This document shows, in pieces, positions 9,079 to 20,677 of a stretch of DNA of 64,000 nucleotides. The position numbers were made by a program, and so were the translations under genes. The notes beneath the pieces were generated by a model. It had not been told where the DNA came from. It saw only the letters and a program-made list of their open reading frames with translations, and ran no database searches. Source of the stretch: Multifurca ochricompacta (Eukaryota > Basidiomycota > Agaricomycetes > Russulales > Russulaceae). How positions within the stretch are numbered: position 1 is the stretch's first letter; every line of letters starts with the position of its first letter. Where the stretch lies: NCBI GenBank assembly GCA_022496185.1, contig WTXG01000093.1:78008-142007 (forward strand), given 5' to 3'.

Positions 9079-11696
9079 ATGCGCTGCTTGCCCTTCTTGC
9101 TACTCTCAAGTTTCAGTTTCTCTACAATTGCAGCGGGATTCTCGAACCCGCTGTCCCGGGAACACTTGCTAATACGAAAGCGAGAGCAACTCTTGAGGTC
9201 ACATCATTCAACAAGGGTAGACCACCGCGACCTCAACACTACGCGCCGCGCCGCGAGTCGGTACGCAAATACCAAGGCTAAGCGTGAGTCGCGTCATTCA
9301 AGCAAGTCTGCCTTTCGCTGTAAGCTCACCCACTGCCTTGCAGGATTCCATGTGAATGGGAAGACAATACCAGAGGTGGACTTTGATGTTGGAGACAGCT
9401 GGTCAGGTCTCCTGCCTATCAGCTCAGACCCGGGTGAAACACGCAAGGTGAGTGGATGTTCGAATCGCTGGTGGTGCGGTAATGTCAAGTACAGGCAGCT
9501 ATTTTTCTGGTATTTCCCACCGAGTGCGCAGGGTAACGAGAATGATCTCATATTCTGGTAAGCGCGAGTCACACACCTCCGATAGGGTTCTTAGCACGCC
9601 GATTTGCAACTCAGGACGAACGGTGGACCAGGGTGCTCGTCCTTGGAAGGATTTTTGCAGGAGAATGGGGTGCGCAAAATTGGCTCTACTTCTATTGATC
9701 GGCCTTTCCCTGAAGCGGCCGCACACCTAGCCCATCAGTTGGCAGTGGGGCCAGGCAAAGCCAACTCCAAACCCTAACAGTTGGACAAATTTGGGGCACA
9801 TGCTCTGGGTGGAGCAACCTATAGGGACCGGATTCTCTCAGGGAATACCAAGCATACACGTTTGCGTTCCGTCCTCACTAATGAAGGAATCATCCTGATA
9901 CAATACTACGGCACGCAGGATGAGACAGAACTTGCAGCACAGCTTGTTGGATTCATGCAGGAGTTCCTCGAGATCTTTTCTGAGCTTAAGGGAAAGAATT
10001 TCTACCTTGCTGGAGAGAGCGTGCGCGTCTCATGCTCTGTTCGTTGTTGGCTTCTTTTCTCATGTATTCTTCTCAGTACGCTGGGCTTTATGTACCATGT
10101 CTGTCGCCTGATTGTCGTGCAAGTCTCGCACATCTGACTGAGCCACAGATATCGCGGACTTTATCTATTCTAACCCTGATCTATTGGATCTTAAGGTTCA
10201 GGGAATATGGCTTGGAGCTCGTATGTCGTCTATCCAACACTCGTCTTTCTTAGCACTTTATCGCGCTAACGACCTCAAACCCAGCTGTTCTTACACAGGA
10301 CGTCGTCGCAATACAAGCCCCCGCTGTCAATTTCGTACACAAGTACGAGAACGTGTTTGCCTTCAAGTCATTCTAAATTTCCCTTTTCACGTCCCGTAGA
10401 ATTTTTTTGGTCGGCTCATATTCCTCCTCTTTTATTTATTCAGCCAATCCTTTCTCGCGCACATCGATCAAGTCGCCGATGCGTGTCACTACACGTCGTA
10501 CCTCTCCAAGTTCCTCACCTATCCACCACCGCCCGCGCCATTTCCGCTTCCGGGGACATCGATTGAGGCTGATCCAGGTTGCGACGTGTACTCCCAGATC
10601 ATAGAAGCTGCGCTTCTCCTAAATCCCGCCTTCAACATCTATCGTATATTTGACATGGCAAGTCATTCACCCAATCCAAAGAAACGCTCGCTCATTTTTT
10701 CGTTCGTTATAGCCTCCAGTCCTTTGGGACGTCCTAGGCTTCCCGTAAGTCGTTTCGTTTCGTTTCGTTTGTTTCAGATCTCCCCGCGCGAGGTTGTTGT
10801 TGTTTTTTGACTCCCCTCTTTTTTTTTTTTTTTTTTGTTCTGTTCTGTTCCAGCGGCACCTTCCCACAAGTACAAGTCAACCCGGTCTATTTCAACCGAC
10901 CAGACGTAAAAGCCGCGATCCACGCCCCGACGCAAGTTCAGTGGACCGAATGTGGCGCCGTCCCATCCGTCTTCGTCGCACCGGGAGATACGAGTCCGCC
11001 AGCGACGGCTTCTGGAGCTTTGTCTAGGGTGATCGAGCACAGCGCTCGCACGGTCATCGTTAGCGGCCTGGCTGACTTTGTGGTTCTTTCTGAAGGGTGA
11101 GTGAGCAATAGAGTTCGCACGACATGCACACACACACCTACACCTCATAAATCTTTTAAATCTATAAAACGTCCGAACCCCACAGAACGCGGATCGCAAT
11201 TCAAAAGTGAGTTGTCGGGCTTTAATCCGCGCCTCCCTCCTAAGTGTTCAATTTGTTTGCTAACCTATACATGTTGCTTGTGCACAAAAACAAAATAAAA
11301 AATAAATAACATAGCATGACTTGTGCGTTTTTTTTTCTGTTTTCTGTTTCGTTTCTTTTTTTTTTTTGATTTTTTTTTTTTTTTTTTTAAAAAAAAAGGG
11401 AGTGACCAGCAAGGCTTCCAAAATGCGCCTAGTCCCGACTCGTTCATCTTGGATGGAGCGGGAGCCATTGGGACCGTACAATCCGAGCGCGGATTGACCC
11501 TTTACGAAGTGGCAATCACAGGACATATGTACGTTCCCGCTTTGTGGACCCTCTCTCTCTCTCGTTTTAGTTCGGGCCCATCTGACATTTAATATGCCTT
11601 TTTTTTTTTTTGGGTGGGACAAGGGTACCGCAATTTAATCCGCCAGCTGCGTTCCAGTCAATGCAGTATTTACTTGGAGTCAGGAACAACCCATAA
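9079..11696 (+). CDS. Secreted serine carboxypeptidase, peptidase family S10
   Basis: Fifteen exons join in phase to 512 residues: 9079-9283, 9344-9447, 9499-9557, 9615-9669, 9731-9859, 9919-10020, 10077-10098, 10149-10220, 10285-10366, 10444-10657, 10713-10744, 10854-11096, 11186-11206, 11403-11528 and 11624-11696. Residues 1-19 form a signal peptide (MRCLPFLLLSSFSFSTIAA). Family blocks are VNGKTIPEVDFDVG, LFFWYFPPS, TNGGPGCSSLEG, LGHMLWVEQPIGTGFSQG, and the triad: S218 in GES|YAG, D433 in SGLADF, H488 in GHMVPQ. It should remove C-terminal residues from peptides in the vacuole or outside the cell. The intron after residue 348 is GC-AG (ATG|GCAAGT at 10658). The intron at 11207-11402 ends in long T and A runs. 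All three catalytic residues are kept, so it is probably active. Confidence 0.95.
11371..11398. repeat. Poly(T)-poly(A) inverted repeat in a carboxypeptidase intron
   Basis: A run of about 18 Ts passes directly into about 9 As just before the AG acceptor at 11401-11402. It is a perfect inverted repeat and could fold back on itself. Several similar T-run/A-run junctions occur elsewhere in the window. Confidence 0.85.
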
Positions 11697-14600
11697 CCAA
11701 CAAGTACCCCCCCCCCCTTCCTTCCCCCTTCGATTTTTGACACATTCCTGGAGATTGCTTGTCATGCTGGTTGTATGGTTGTTATAATACGGTTATTTAT
11801 TTGTATCTTTTTTTTTTTTTTCCCTGGCTCTTCTTAGTCAGTGAATACTTTGGCACCTGTTCGCGTATATATTGTTATAAACTACTGCGATTCTTTAATG
11901 CGTCTTTCGCCCGACGCATGGGGGGTTAATAATAATAAAGATGCATTTGTTGGCTTACAACGTTTGGCATTCCCCCCAATAAAGTTGTCAATGACTGCGG
12001 GCATGTGATTGTCGGTTCCAGGGTTCACCACTAGGTACTGAGACCATTCCCCAGTCGATGGAACCCAAGACGAAAGATAGTCATCGTCTTTCCGGGGTCA
12101 AATATCTTTTTTTTTTTTGGGGGGGGGGAGCGAGTAAAAAGTCTTTCTCGCTCCGAATTGATTTCCCCACCCCCCGCGGGAAGGCCGAGGTCTGGAGGCA
12201 AGTCCGCGGCGCGCACAAAGCAATTCAGTTCGCTGCAACTCTTTGATTCCCCTACTGGGCGCCGACTATCAAGTAATGTATCACCAGTTTTTTTTTTTTA
12301 AAAAAAACTGGGTTTGCATACTCCCCCGACGAAGGGAAAGACTTGACAGTTAGCGTATATCAGTACCTGACATCCGAATCTCCCTCGGTTCCAGGTGAGT
12401 AGATGAGGTATCAAAGGTGTCCTCATTGGAGAGCCAATCTCATACTCGGCTATGACGGGGGATCTCATGCTCGTTTTCGTGTTTTAAACCCAAAATGAAA
12501 GGTCTGCCTAGCGAGGGGGGGGGGGGGCTTCCTCACCACCGCACAAAGGGAGCAGAGGCCCGGGTTCATGATTCCGATAGTCCGTGGATGAAAGCGGTGT
12601 GTTAAGGTACTTGGGCAAGGATTCGTACCATTGCTAATGCATATCCCCAAGTTGGGCGAAAACCCGCGCCAACCAAAAAAGATTGACCCACATAGCCATC
12701 ATTCCTGATTCAAACTCTCGCCGATATAATACAGTATGACAGAAGGTCGTTGAGTAGTCACGATCTGGCGGGCCGGTCATCATCCATCTTTTACTGGTCA
12801 ATGACATGGGTCAGTGCGTGAGTGAGTCCAAAGCGAAGAAGACCAAGCAAGAGACTTTATCCTCATTTCTTGTACTTGTGTGAATGCTTTGTGTTGGGGA
12901 TTGCTATCCGGAAGGGCTGGTGAGACCAAAAAGAATTTCTGTAGGAGCAGCTCCCAAGTTCAAGTCGAAGTAGCTCCCCCTGCTTCTTCACAGGAACATA
13001 CAGTACTTTGGGTTGAATTGTACGAGTATCAGACGCCACCGCCATGAGTAGCCAAGACACCCCAGTGATGGTGATTAACAGTGAGCGAGCCGCCGACCAT
13101 CCGACAGAATAAAATTGTAATGGGGGAAATTAAAACAAATCAGATATCATGGTAATGTTTGATCGTTCACCCTTAACACCAATTATTGGATTGGATTGTC
13201 GACTGTTAACCGAAAAGAGGGGAACGAACGGATGAACGACTCAAGAGTCGAATCGGAATGATGACTGACTGACTGACTGACTGACTGGATTTGATAGGAT
13301 CCGATCTGATCCTCCACAAGATGATGATCCAATAACCATTCCCCGTTGATGAATGGTAGTACTACATTAGTGGAGAGGCAATGAGGCAAATTGGATTTTG
13401 CATCGTCAGGGGTATCAAGAAGTCATATCTAAAAGGATGGGGGCAGAGAAGAAGAGAGAATTTGAGAATTTGAGTCACCATCAGCGGTGACATGCATCCA
13501 ATTACCTTAGTTGTCGTCAGTCATTCAAATCATATCAAAGCCTGCATCATATAGATGGAGATGGGAGAAAAGATAAGGGGGAGAAGGAGGGGAGGGAGAG
13601 GGAGGGAAATGAAAGGGAGAGCTTCGGCGGCGCAATCAGCCTCCAACAAGAGTTCTCCATGCGCTCATCTGCGCTTCTCTGGTTCTGGTTCTGGTATGCT
13701 ATCTAAGAGGCACGGATTGCTGCAGGATGCTCGAGGAAGGATACCAAAGATGGATATCAATGACTCAGAGAGGCCAACCAACACCAATAAGCAAAGGCAA
13801 AAGCAAAGAGAAATTGTAGAGGACAAATGAAGGGAGAGGAGAGGAGGAAAGGAGAGGGAGAGGAAGGAGGATGACACGGGACACGGGACATCTGATGATG
13901 TTGATGTTGATACGCCGCTGATTCGGTTGAGTTGGATTTGAGAAGAGAAGCGACACCGGCTCGCCTATCTAATAAAAGAAATAAAAGAATATATTATAAT
14001 TTAAATAAAATAAAATAAAGACAAAACTAGAAAGAAAGTACCCATACATACTCGGATGACTCGGAAAGGACACGGGTCAAGTCAGGCAAAATGGAACTCA
14101 AACTCAAATTGGAACAAATGGGAAAAAAAAGGGAAAGGGAAATGGGAAATGGGAAATGAGAAATGAAATGAAATGGAAGTGTAGCGGTACCGCAGAAAGG
14201 GGTGCTTTCTGCCACCGCCGACGCCACTTGCTGTGAGCCAATCAACCCAAACCCAACCAACAACCAAAGAACAGTACTGGGAGTTCCCTCACTCCACCCA
14301 CTCCACACACTCCACACGAATATACACCCCTGATCAGCGGCAGGTACTTTCAAAATCCGCCGAGCAAGCAAAGAAAGTGAAAAGGCGAGGCGAAAAGAAA
14401 CAACAGACTAATAGAGATAGACACAGATCAGATCGATAGATAGATAGCATACACTCGCATACTTGACTGACTCGAGACATAAACGGGACTCGTGACATCA
14501 GCAGCGCGCAAGCCGGCCATCCATCGCTTCTTTTGGCAAGCGCGCCCACATCTCCTCTCCTCTTATGGGCTCTTGTAGGCAGGTGGGAGGAGGTGTGGGG

Positions 14601-16555
14601 TGAGGTGGGGTGGGGTGGATGGGCGGGCGACTGGGCTGTCAGAACTTGCTTGGAGGAATGGAATGACACTATCAAGGCTGCGCTGCGCTCATTGTGCGGG
14701 CGTGGCGACAAGTTACTTCGGAGCTTCAACCAGTACCCGCTGTCCAAGAGGGGGAGAGGGAAGGGGGAGGGTGTGCCAGACTGCGTCGTGGTCTCGCTTC
14801 GGCCGCACAAAAAGATATGAAAGTCTCCCATATTTTCCCTAATAACACCAGAAGGCATGGGGGAGGGAAGGGGGGGGACACACGAATTACAAGAAAGGTT
14901 AGTAAAGAGGATACAAGCCCCGCCAACCAAAGGCCCTCTCATTTCCACTCATAACGCTCGCTTGAGCGCGGTACGTCACCGCCGTGGGCCCAAGAAAAAA
15001 AGAGGGTGAAAGGTTGACGTTTGACATTTGAACCCGACGGCTGGCAACCAGATTTACATGGTGATATCTTTCCATACTGGTAAAGAGTCTAGAAGACAGA
15101 AAAGCAAGATGAGCATGCGATAAAGGTGAGAGCAAATGTCAAAAAGAAGGTCAGTATTAGCATGGATGATCGTCAGCGCTCGCCCAAAAGACGAACTTGG
15201 CGCTTGACTACTATTGTATTCGATCCTACCGAAGAGGTCGGGAGAGTCGACTCACCTCGCCATCGCCATCTCTCTGTGATCTTTTTCTTTCTCCACTCTA
15301 CCTATACCCTATCAAGACCCTCTACCAGCTTTCAAAATTCACATGTTGGAATGTCCATGCATGAATACCTGTGCCAGAGATGTTAGTATATAGGGGAAAG
15401 AGTTGATACTTCAGAAAGAGAGACCTCAGAAATTTGGGTATAGAAAAAGACAGCTCATAAGCACAAAGGCTTCAATGTAGCGATTCATTAATGGTTCGTC
15501 ATCGCAAGGAAAAAAATATTCAAACACACAACAACTCACCGCTCATAGGAAATGTGCTCAACGATTTAGTTGAAGTTGAGGTTGAGTTGACTGTCGGCCG
15601 TGTTGTTGAATGTTGTTGAATCTTTTTTTTTTCGGGCACGTGAGAGCTCCATGCACGTGTGCACAAATAAAATTAGGGCAGGCAACAGGCAAACGCTGAC
15701 GCGCTACTACGCGACGCGACAAGGTCTTTAATATCCAGAACAGAATATAGACCCATGAAAGCATCCATAGAGAGCTACTGCTACTCTTGTGTGAACTAAC
15801 CACTACTCTCTTACCCTCCCAACCCCTCCGAACCAGCCAGCCAAAGCCAACCAAACACCAACCAAACACCCTACCAGGCCAGCTCGAGCGCCTAGACGGA
15901 CCGGCTACCGATTCTAGGAACTCACGTGCGCGCCAATTTCTCTCTCGCACGGTTAAGAACGGATGATTCCCTCCCCCAGGCGCCAGGCGCTACACTCTCA
16001 GAGAAGGAAGTGGCCGTCGACCGGTAAGTGCACCAACCCAACCCACTCCCTATCACTGACCGGCCAATGCGCTTGGACCACACACCTCCCAGTCCCGCGC
16101 AGTCCAAGATGTGACAAACGAAACGGAGTAGGTGTGTGTCGCGATGGGTGGGGTGGGAGCAAAATCCGGACAGGGTTCAAGTGATCGTTGCCCGTCTCTG
16201 TTATTTCTTTCAAGGGTCATCGCGCGTTTAACTGGCGTTTCGCGTTCAATTCTAACGTTTTGGTCGCGTGACGATGGCGTTTGCAGTTTGCGTTTGCGCT
16301 GCTCTAGACGCCCATTATCAGAGACGCTAGGCGACGGCGTGCTAAGAAAAAATCCCGCTATTTTCCGGGTCCAGTTTGGAGCGACGTCAACCTCTCTCTT
16401 CACAGGTACCATTATCTGTTCTTCTCCTCTTTTCTTTTTTCTTTTTTTCTCTTTTTTTTTTTCTCTCCCTCCTCCAAGGCGTGTCAGTTGGGGCGGTTGG
16501 AGGTCTACCCACACCTCACTTACCATATCGTTGACCTCGAATCTGGCGCTGCGCG
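11697..16555. other. 4.9-kb intergenic stretch rich in simple repeats
   Basis: I see no gene here that I can support. It contains C runs (11707-11718), T and G runs (12109-12128), the palindrome at 12284-12311, (GACT)n at 13262-13287, purine-rich GGA/GAG tracts at 13555-13865 and 14740-14790, a GATA tract at 14435-14450, and CT/T-rich tracts at 16425-16475. The last part, from about 15960, probably serves as promoter and leader of the gene that starts at 16556. Confidence 0.45.
12284..12311. repeat. Palindrome CCAG-T12-A8-CTGG
   Basis: CCAG is followed by 12 Ts, 8 As and CTGG. The arms are inverse complements, so it can form a hairpin with almost no loop. No coding sequence is nearby. Confidence 0.8.
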
Positions 16556-17240
16556 ATGGGCAACACGACAAGTTTCAACAACGTCACACAGATCGTCGAG
16601 ACGACCGGCGGGCTCCTCCTGGATGCAAATGCATTTGCAAACATGTCCACCCACAGGCCGCGCAGCCTCTCCTTCGATACCATTTGGGTATCAGGATCAG
16701 GAGACGCCCCCGCTGGACCATACGAGGTGGCATCTTCGGTGACATATGAGAATTTATTAGGGAGATGGAGTGGTGCGTGAACGGATTTGGACCTGTGATT
16801 AGAACGCAAGTAGTTGACGTTAACTGGGTTGTTTACGGGCATCTGCTGTTGACAAGTAGGCCCAGAACAGGGTAAGTAATAAGAAAACAAAAACCCTCCT
16901 TAACGATCGGAGGGTCGATGAGTCACGGCTAACGCAAGGACGGGAATCAGAGGATGGCACATGGTCGTTGACGTGGAGCCCAGAAGGAAGCGAGGAGGTC
17001 AAATTTACACTTGTGCAGTGGACAGACATGAGCAATGGCGAGCTCGCAGTGTTTCAACATGGGTTCAGTGCATGTCTCAAAACAAGGCTTGACACGCCGG
17101 GTGCAATACCTGTGAGTGAATTCACACAACTGGCCCTTCTAGAAATTGCAGTTGATGGACGGAGATGGAACCAGCTAAGTGAGGATCCGATCTTAGGGGA
17201 AGTCCTCGAGGAGATTCAAAGCGGGCTCGAGTACTACTAA
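16556..17240 (+). CDS. Unknown protein, 168 residues
   Basis: Exons 16556-16772 and 16951-17240 join in phase (GTGCGT donor, TCAG acceptor). The protein starts MGNTTSFNNVTQIVETTGG, which could be a myristoylation site because Gly is at position 2. Further on are WVSGSGDAPAGPYEVASSV, then RWSEDGTWSLTWSPEGSEEV, and the C-terminus EEIQSGLEYY. No domain is recognised. It ends 187 bp before the start of the SANT-domain gene on the same strand. Coding is supported by the clean junction and protein-like composition on both sides. The start is chosen as the first in-frame ATG of the open segment; an upstream exon cannot be excluded. Confidence 0.6.
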
Positions 17241-17426
17241 GTGATCGTGGGAGAATGTGTGACTATGTGACCTCTCGTTAAGAGTGACATAGATCATGTG
17301 ACATATAGCTGACTTTGGTTACTTACCATACAAAATTGGAAATGGAAATTAATTAATCTCTTCCCACTTAACTTTTGAGAAGGCTAATGTCTCCTCCTCC
17401 CACTTGCCTTTCACTACCACCCACTG

Positions 17427-18706
17427 ATGCAACTCCCTTTACAAAATACGTTCGTAACTCACCTGTCCCTCTAACACTCTGCTTCTAACATACTTTTTAG
17501 CTTCGAGGCTCTTGAAGCCTATGTTCAATCACAGAAGACCCTGCTGGCCCGTACTCAATCAGATATAGACCGTCTTCGTGTTCTACGTGAGCAAGCTGCC
17601 CTTAGTCCGGAAGAGTTCTTCGACTCTTTGGATGAGAAGGTTTTCTTCACTCCATATACTCTCCTTATGACATCCTAATCACGTTATTGGTAGCTCAATG
17701 ACAACACCCTTTGCCTTGAACACCAGCCTGAAATCGCGGCGGAGGTCCAAGACAAGATTAATTGGGATCTATTCAAAGGGATAGGTGTGCATCCTCATCT
17801 TCCTTTCTTTCCCTTTTCTCAAAGTTTTTATTTTTTTCAAAGATCCCACTCCCTTCCAGACATTTGCCGCTGATCTTCGTGCAATGCATTATGCACGATC
17901 GCAACCATCAACAACGCAACAAAGCGCTTTGTCATCGGTGCAGCAGCTCGTTCGTTCAGCAAGACGCACTATCGTCGAACCGGTGCTTGCCTCTTTTGAG
18001 CTTTCCTCAGACTCATCCGATGATGAGCAGCAACCAGCGCCTGACAACCTTCGCCGCGCTCAACAAAGAGAGCAGCTTCGCCGCATACATCTCCGCAAGA
18101 GTGGACTCACTTTGCGCGCCTCAGGAGTGCACGTCCGTCGGGATATTGAAGACGAGAGCGCGGATGTCGACATTGCAACCGACGGCGAACCATTAGCACT
18201 CACCCCTAACGACCTAATTACGTCCCTGCCATTACCTTCCCCAGCCGAGCCACATGCTATGTCGAATTCCAGAATGCGATCCCCACGCCCTTCACGATCC
18301 CGTCGGCCCCTGCCGACTCGCTCTCCAGCAACAGAGACAAAGGCAAAGATGCCTGTCCTCAAAGCGGCCAAGCAGTCCTATGAGCCTGATAGACCCCCTC
18401 CCGGGGCCGCCGCTGTCAAGAAGGAGAAGCCAAAATCGGAGACGTACAAGCAGGCGTGGTCCATATCAGAACAGCACCTCCTCGAGCGGCTTCTCACCGA
18501 GATTCCGGACGGTGAGAAGAATCGGTACGTGAACTTGTTTCACCTTGATGATGTGAGCGGTGTTGATATGGATCCACAGGTGGTCCAAGATATCAAAAGC
18601 TATGGGTGGTCGCCGTACTCCGCGTCAGGTAGCGAGTCGCGTACAAAAGTATTTTGAAAAGTTGAGGTTTTTCGGTGTAAACGTCGAGCAAGCGTCAATC
18701 TCTTGA
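17427..18706 (+). CDS. ZZZ3-like SANT/Myb-domain protein
   Basis: Exons 17427-17449, 17501-17639, 17694-17784, 17843-18524 and 18580-18706 join in phase to 353 residues. The N-terminus has a coiled-coil-like helix (FEALEAYVQSQKTLLARTQ..) and the segment LSPEEFFDSL. The middle is low-complexity, basic and acidic, and probably nuclear. Residues about 288-345 form a SANT/Myb domain: WSISEQHLLERLLTEIP, then RWSKISKAMGGRRTPRQVASRVQKYFEKL. The phrase QVASRVQKYF is typical of ZZZ3, a metazoan chromatin protein of the ATAC histone acetyltransferase complex. No ZZ zinc finger is present here. I infer a nuclear DNA- or histone-binding role. The intron at 18525-18579 interrupts the SANT domain; reading through it gives a false ending. 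Confidence 0.85.
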
Positions 18707-19097
18707 CCAGCTGCCTATGTTTCTTTTCTACCTACCATTTTTCACTACCAAAGTAACTTTGTAACTGTGGACTGTGGACTGTGTCCCCTGAGATGCCACG
18801 TTACTATAATCGTAATCGTAATCGTATATCGTATGCGTATACGTATACGTATGCAAATGCAAGTTAAACATAGAGTTACAGGATAGGACACAGGTCAGAC
18901 AGACCGACACGGACATGCGATCACCTGATCCCCGTCTCAAAACGGGAAAATGGGTATTCCGTTCCTCTTCTTCTATTCTATTAATATTGGCACCCAAATT
19001 CTGACTTTTTTCACCCTCTCTAACAACGGTCAACTCTTTCTCACTCACCTAACTCGACTGTTTTTCTTTTTCCCCCTCCCCGCATACATACGAAATC
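18707..19097. other. Intergenic, short
   Basis: This holds the 3' flank of the SANT gene and the promoter of the PBDC1-like gene. A CGTAAT/CGTATA-rich stretch (18808-18853) includes near-palindromic CGTATACGTATACG. No gene is seen. Confidence 0.5.
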
Positions 19098-20609
19098 ATG
19101 GCCGGACAGTTTGACCCAAATCAAGCGCAGAATCTTGTCGAGGTACTGTAAACTTTTTCTTTCCTTTCCCCGCCCCCCCATCCCTTCTCATCCCCTTTTA
19201 TTTTAGATCGAGAAACAGTATGTATTCGTTTGGTCTAAATTCCTTAATCATATTATTATCGTTATCATTATTATTATTTTTCTTGTGATGGCATGGGCGG
19301 GCCGGACTCGTGGCCTCATCAATCTTGGTTGTTTCCTTCTTCTTCTTGGTCCTTGGTCTTGCTCTGCTCTCTGAATACTGGAGTACTCTGTTCTGGTTCT
19401 GGGTCTTTTTTTTTCTTTTTTTTAAAAAAAAAAAGAGGTTTCTGTTGCGGTGCTGAATATGAGGACATTTTGTTCGCCTTTTCTTTATTCACAGATTTGC
19501 TGTGAAAGCTGTCGAACATGCTCAGGTGCGAAAATTTCCTTTAGCCCCCCTCCCCTTCTTATTTTTCTTTTCGGACACTCACACCTTGTGGTGAAAATGT
19601 AGACGTATTGGAACATCCTCGCGAAGATCCCGCCTCGGGAACTGAAACTCACAAGGTTGGCCTTTTTTTCCCGCGCTGCTCCCCGTCTCATCTGTACCTC
19701 TCGCTAATATGAAAGGGAAATGAATGACTCACATGACTTTCTCCGGGGGGGTGGGGGGGGGGTGTGATTTGACTTGATTATCCAGATATGATGATGAAAT
19801 CTTTGAACATACCCTACGCGACTTTCCCGAATTTGCCACTGCGCCTCACGAACGCCTGATCGCGCTAGATGAGGAGTGGATGAAGAGTAAAGAGGGGAAG
19901 GAACGCTGGCGCGTGTTTATCAATACGTGCGTTTATCCAGAACGCACCTATGAGATGGACTGTTCACACACCCCCGCCCGCGCCACATGGACACAGATAC
20001 GAAAAGAAAATTACAGACTATAATTTTGGCTCGTTGATTCGCACGGACGGGACAAAGGAGTATAGCGAGACAAACACGATCTTTGGTGCGCTTTTTTTAA
20101 AAAAAATCTCTTCTCACGCCCTCACCGGATATCTTGCGAGTTGTCGTTGTTGACTGTCTTCTTACATGCGGTTCTTTTTTTTTTTTGGCAGTTACACGAA
20201 TACAGGTAAGGTGTCATCTCGCTTTGCGCTGCAAGCTCGGCAATTTTATTTTCGCGTATGACCCTGACGCTAACTGACACGCGCACACACGCGCAACAGT
20301 TCTATGCTATTGAGGTACGCTGGTCCACGTGCGACTCCCCCCTTCCCCGTCTTCTCAGTTGATTTTTCTCACTTTCAAAAAAATAAAAATAAAATGCGTG
20401 ATTTGTAGATCTCCCGTAACCGATTAGGTCTTAACGACAAGGCGCACGAGGTGGCCAAAGAAGAAGCGAGGAAGGAGCGCGAGGAGAAGGAGAAGGCGGA
20501 GAAAAAAAAGGCGGGAAAGAAAAAGAGCGACAAGGGCAAAGCGGGTCAAATGGGAAAAGCGGGCCGGGAAGGGGAGTGGGAAGGAGGGAATCATCATGTG
20601 TCGTTGTGA
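19098..20609 (+). CDS. PBDC1 family protein (yeast Ypl225w/Chp1 relative)
   Basis: Nine exons join in phase to 199 residues: 19098-19142, 19207-19217, 19495-19525, 19603-19655, 19786-19926, 19997-20085, 20192-20205, 20300-20314 and 20409-20609. Three are microexons of 11, 14 and 15 nt. Family blocks are FAVKAVEHAQTYWNIL, KLTRYDDEIFEHTLRDFPE, EWMKSKEGKERWRVFIN, YEKKITDYNFGSLIRTD, KEYSETNTIFVTRIQFYAIEI and SRNRLGLND. The C-terminus is a Lys/Glu-rich helix (KEEARKEREEKEKAEKKK) and then a Gly-rich tail. The family was named for a supposed polysaccharide-synthesis domain. The yeast member has been described as a ribosome-associated chaperone for eEF1A. That role is from family knowledge; the sequence itself shows only the family match. 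Confidence 0.93.
19414..19435. repeat. T-run/A-run inverted repeat in a PBDC1-gene intron
   Basis: About 8 Ts are followed by 11 As inside the intron between exons 2 and 3. A second, shorter one (T7A8) lies at 20092-20106 in the intron after exon 6. Confidence 0.8.
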
Positions 20610-20677
20610 GAGCTGCTACTCTACTGCCCAAGTAACTGCATGATCAGTCAAGTCAAATTTCACACAATAATCGCACT

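Noticed and set aside
13555..14948. Open frames on both strands in purine-rich DNA
   Set aside because: Composition follows GGA/GAG tracts; no start context, introns or motifs support a gene.
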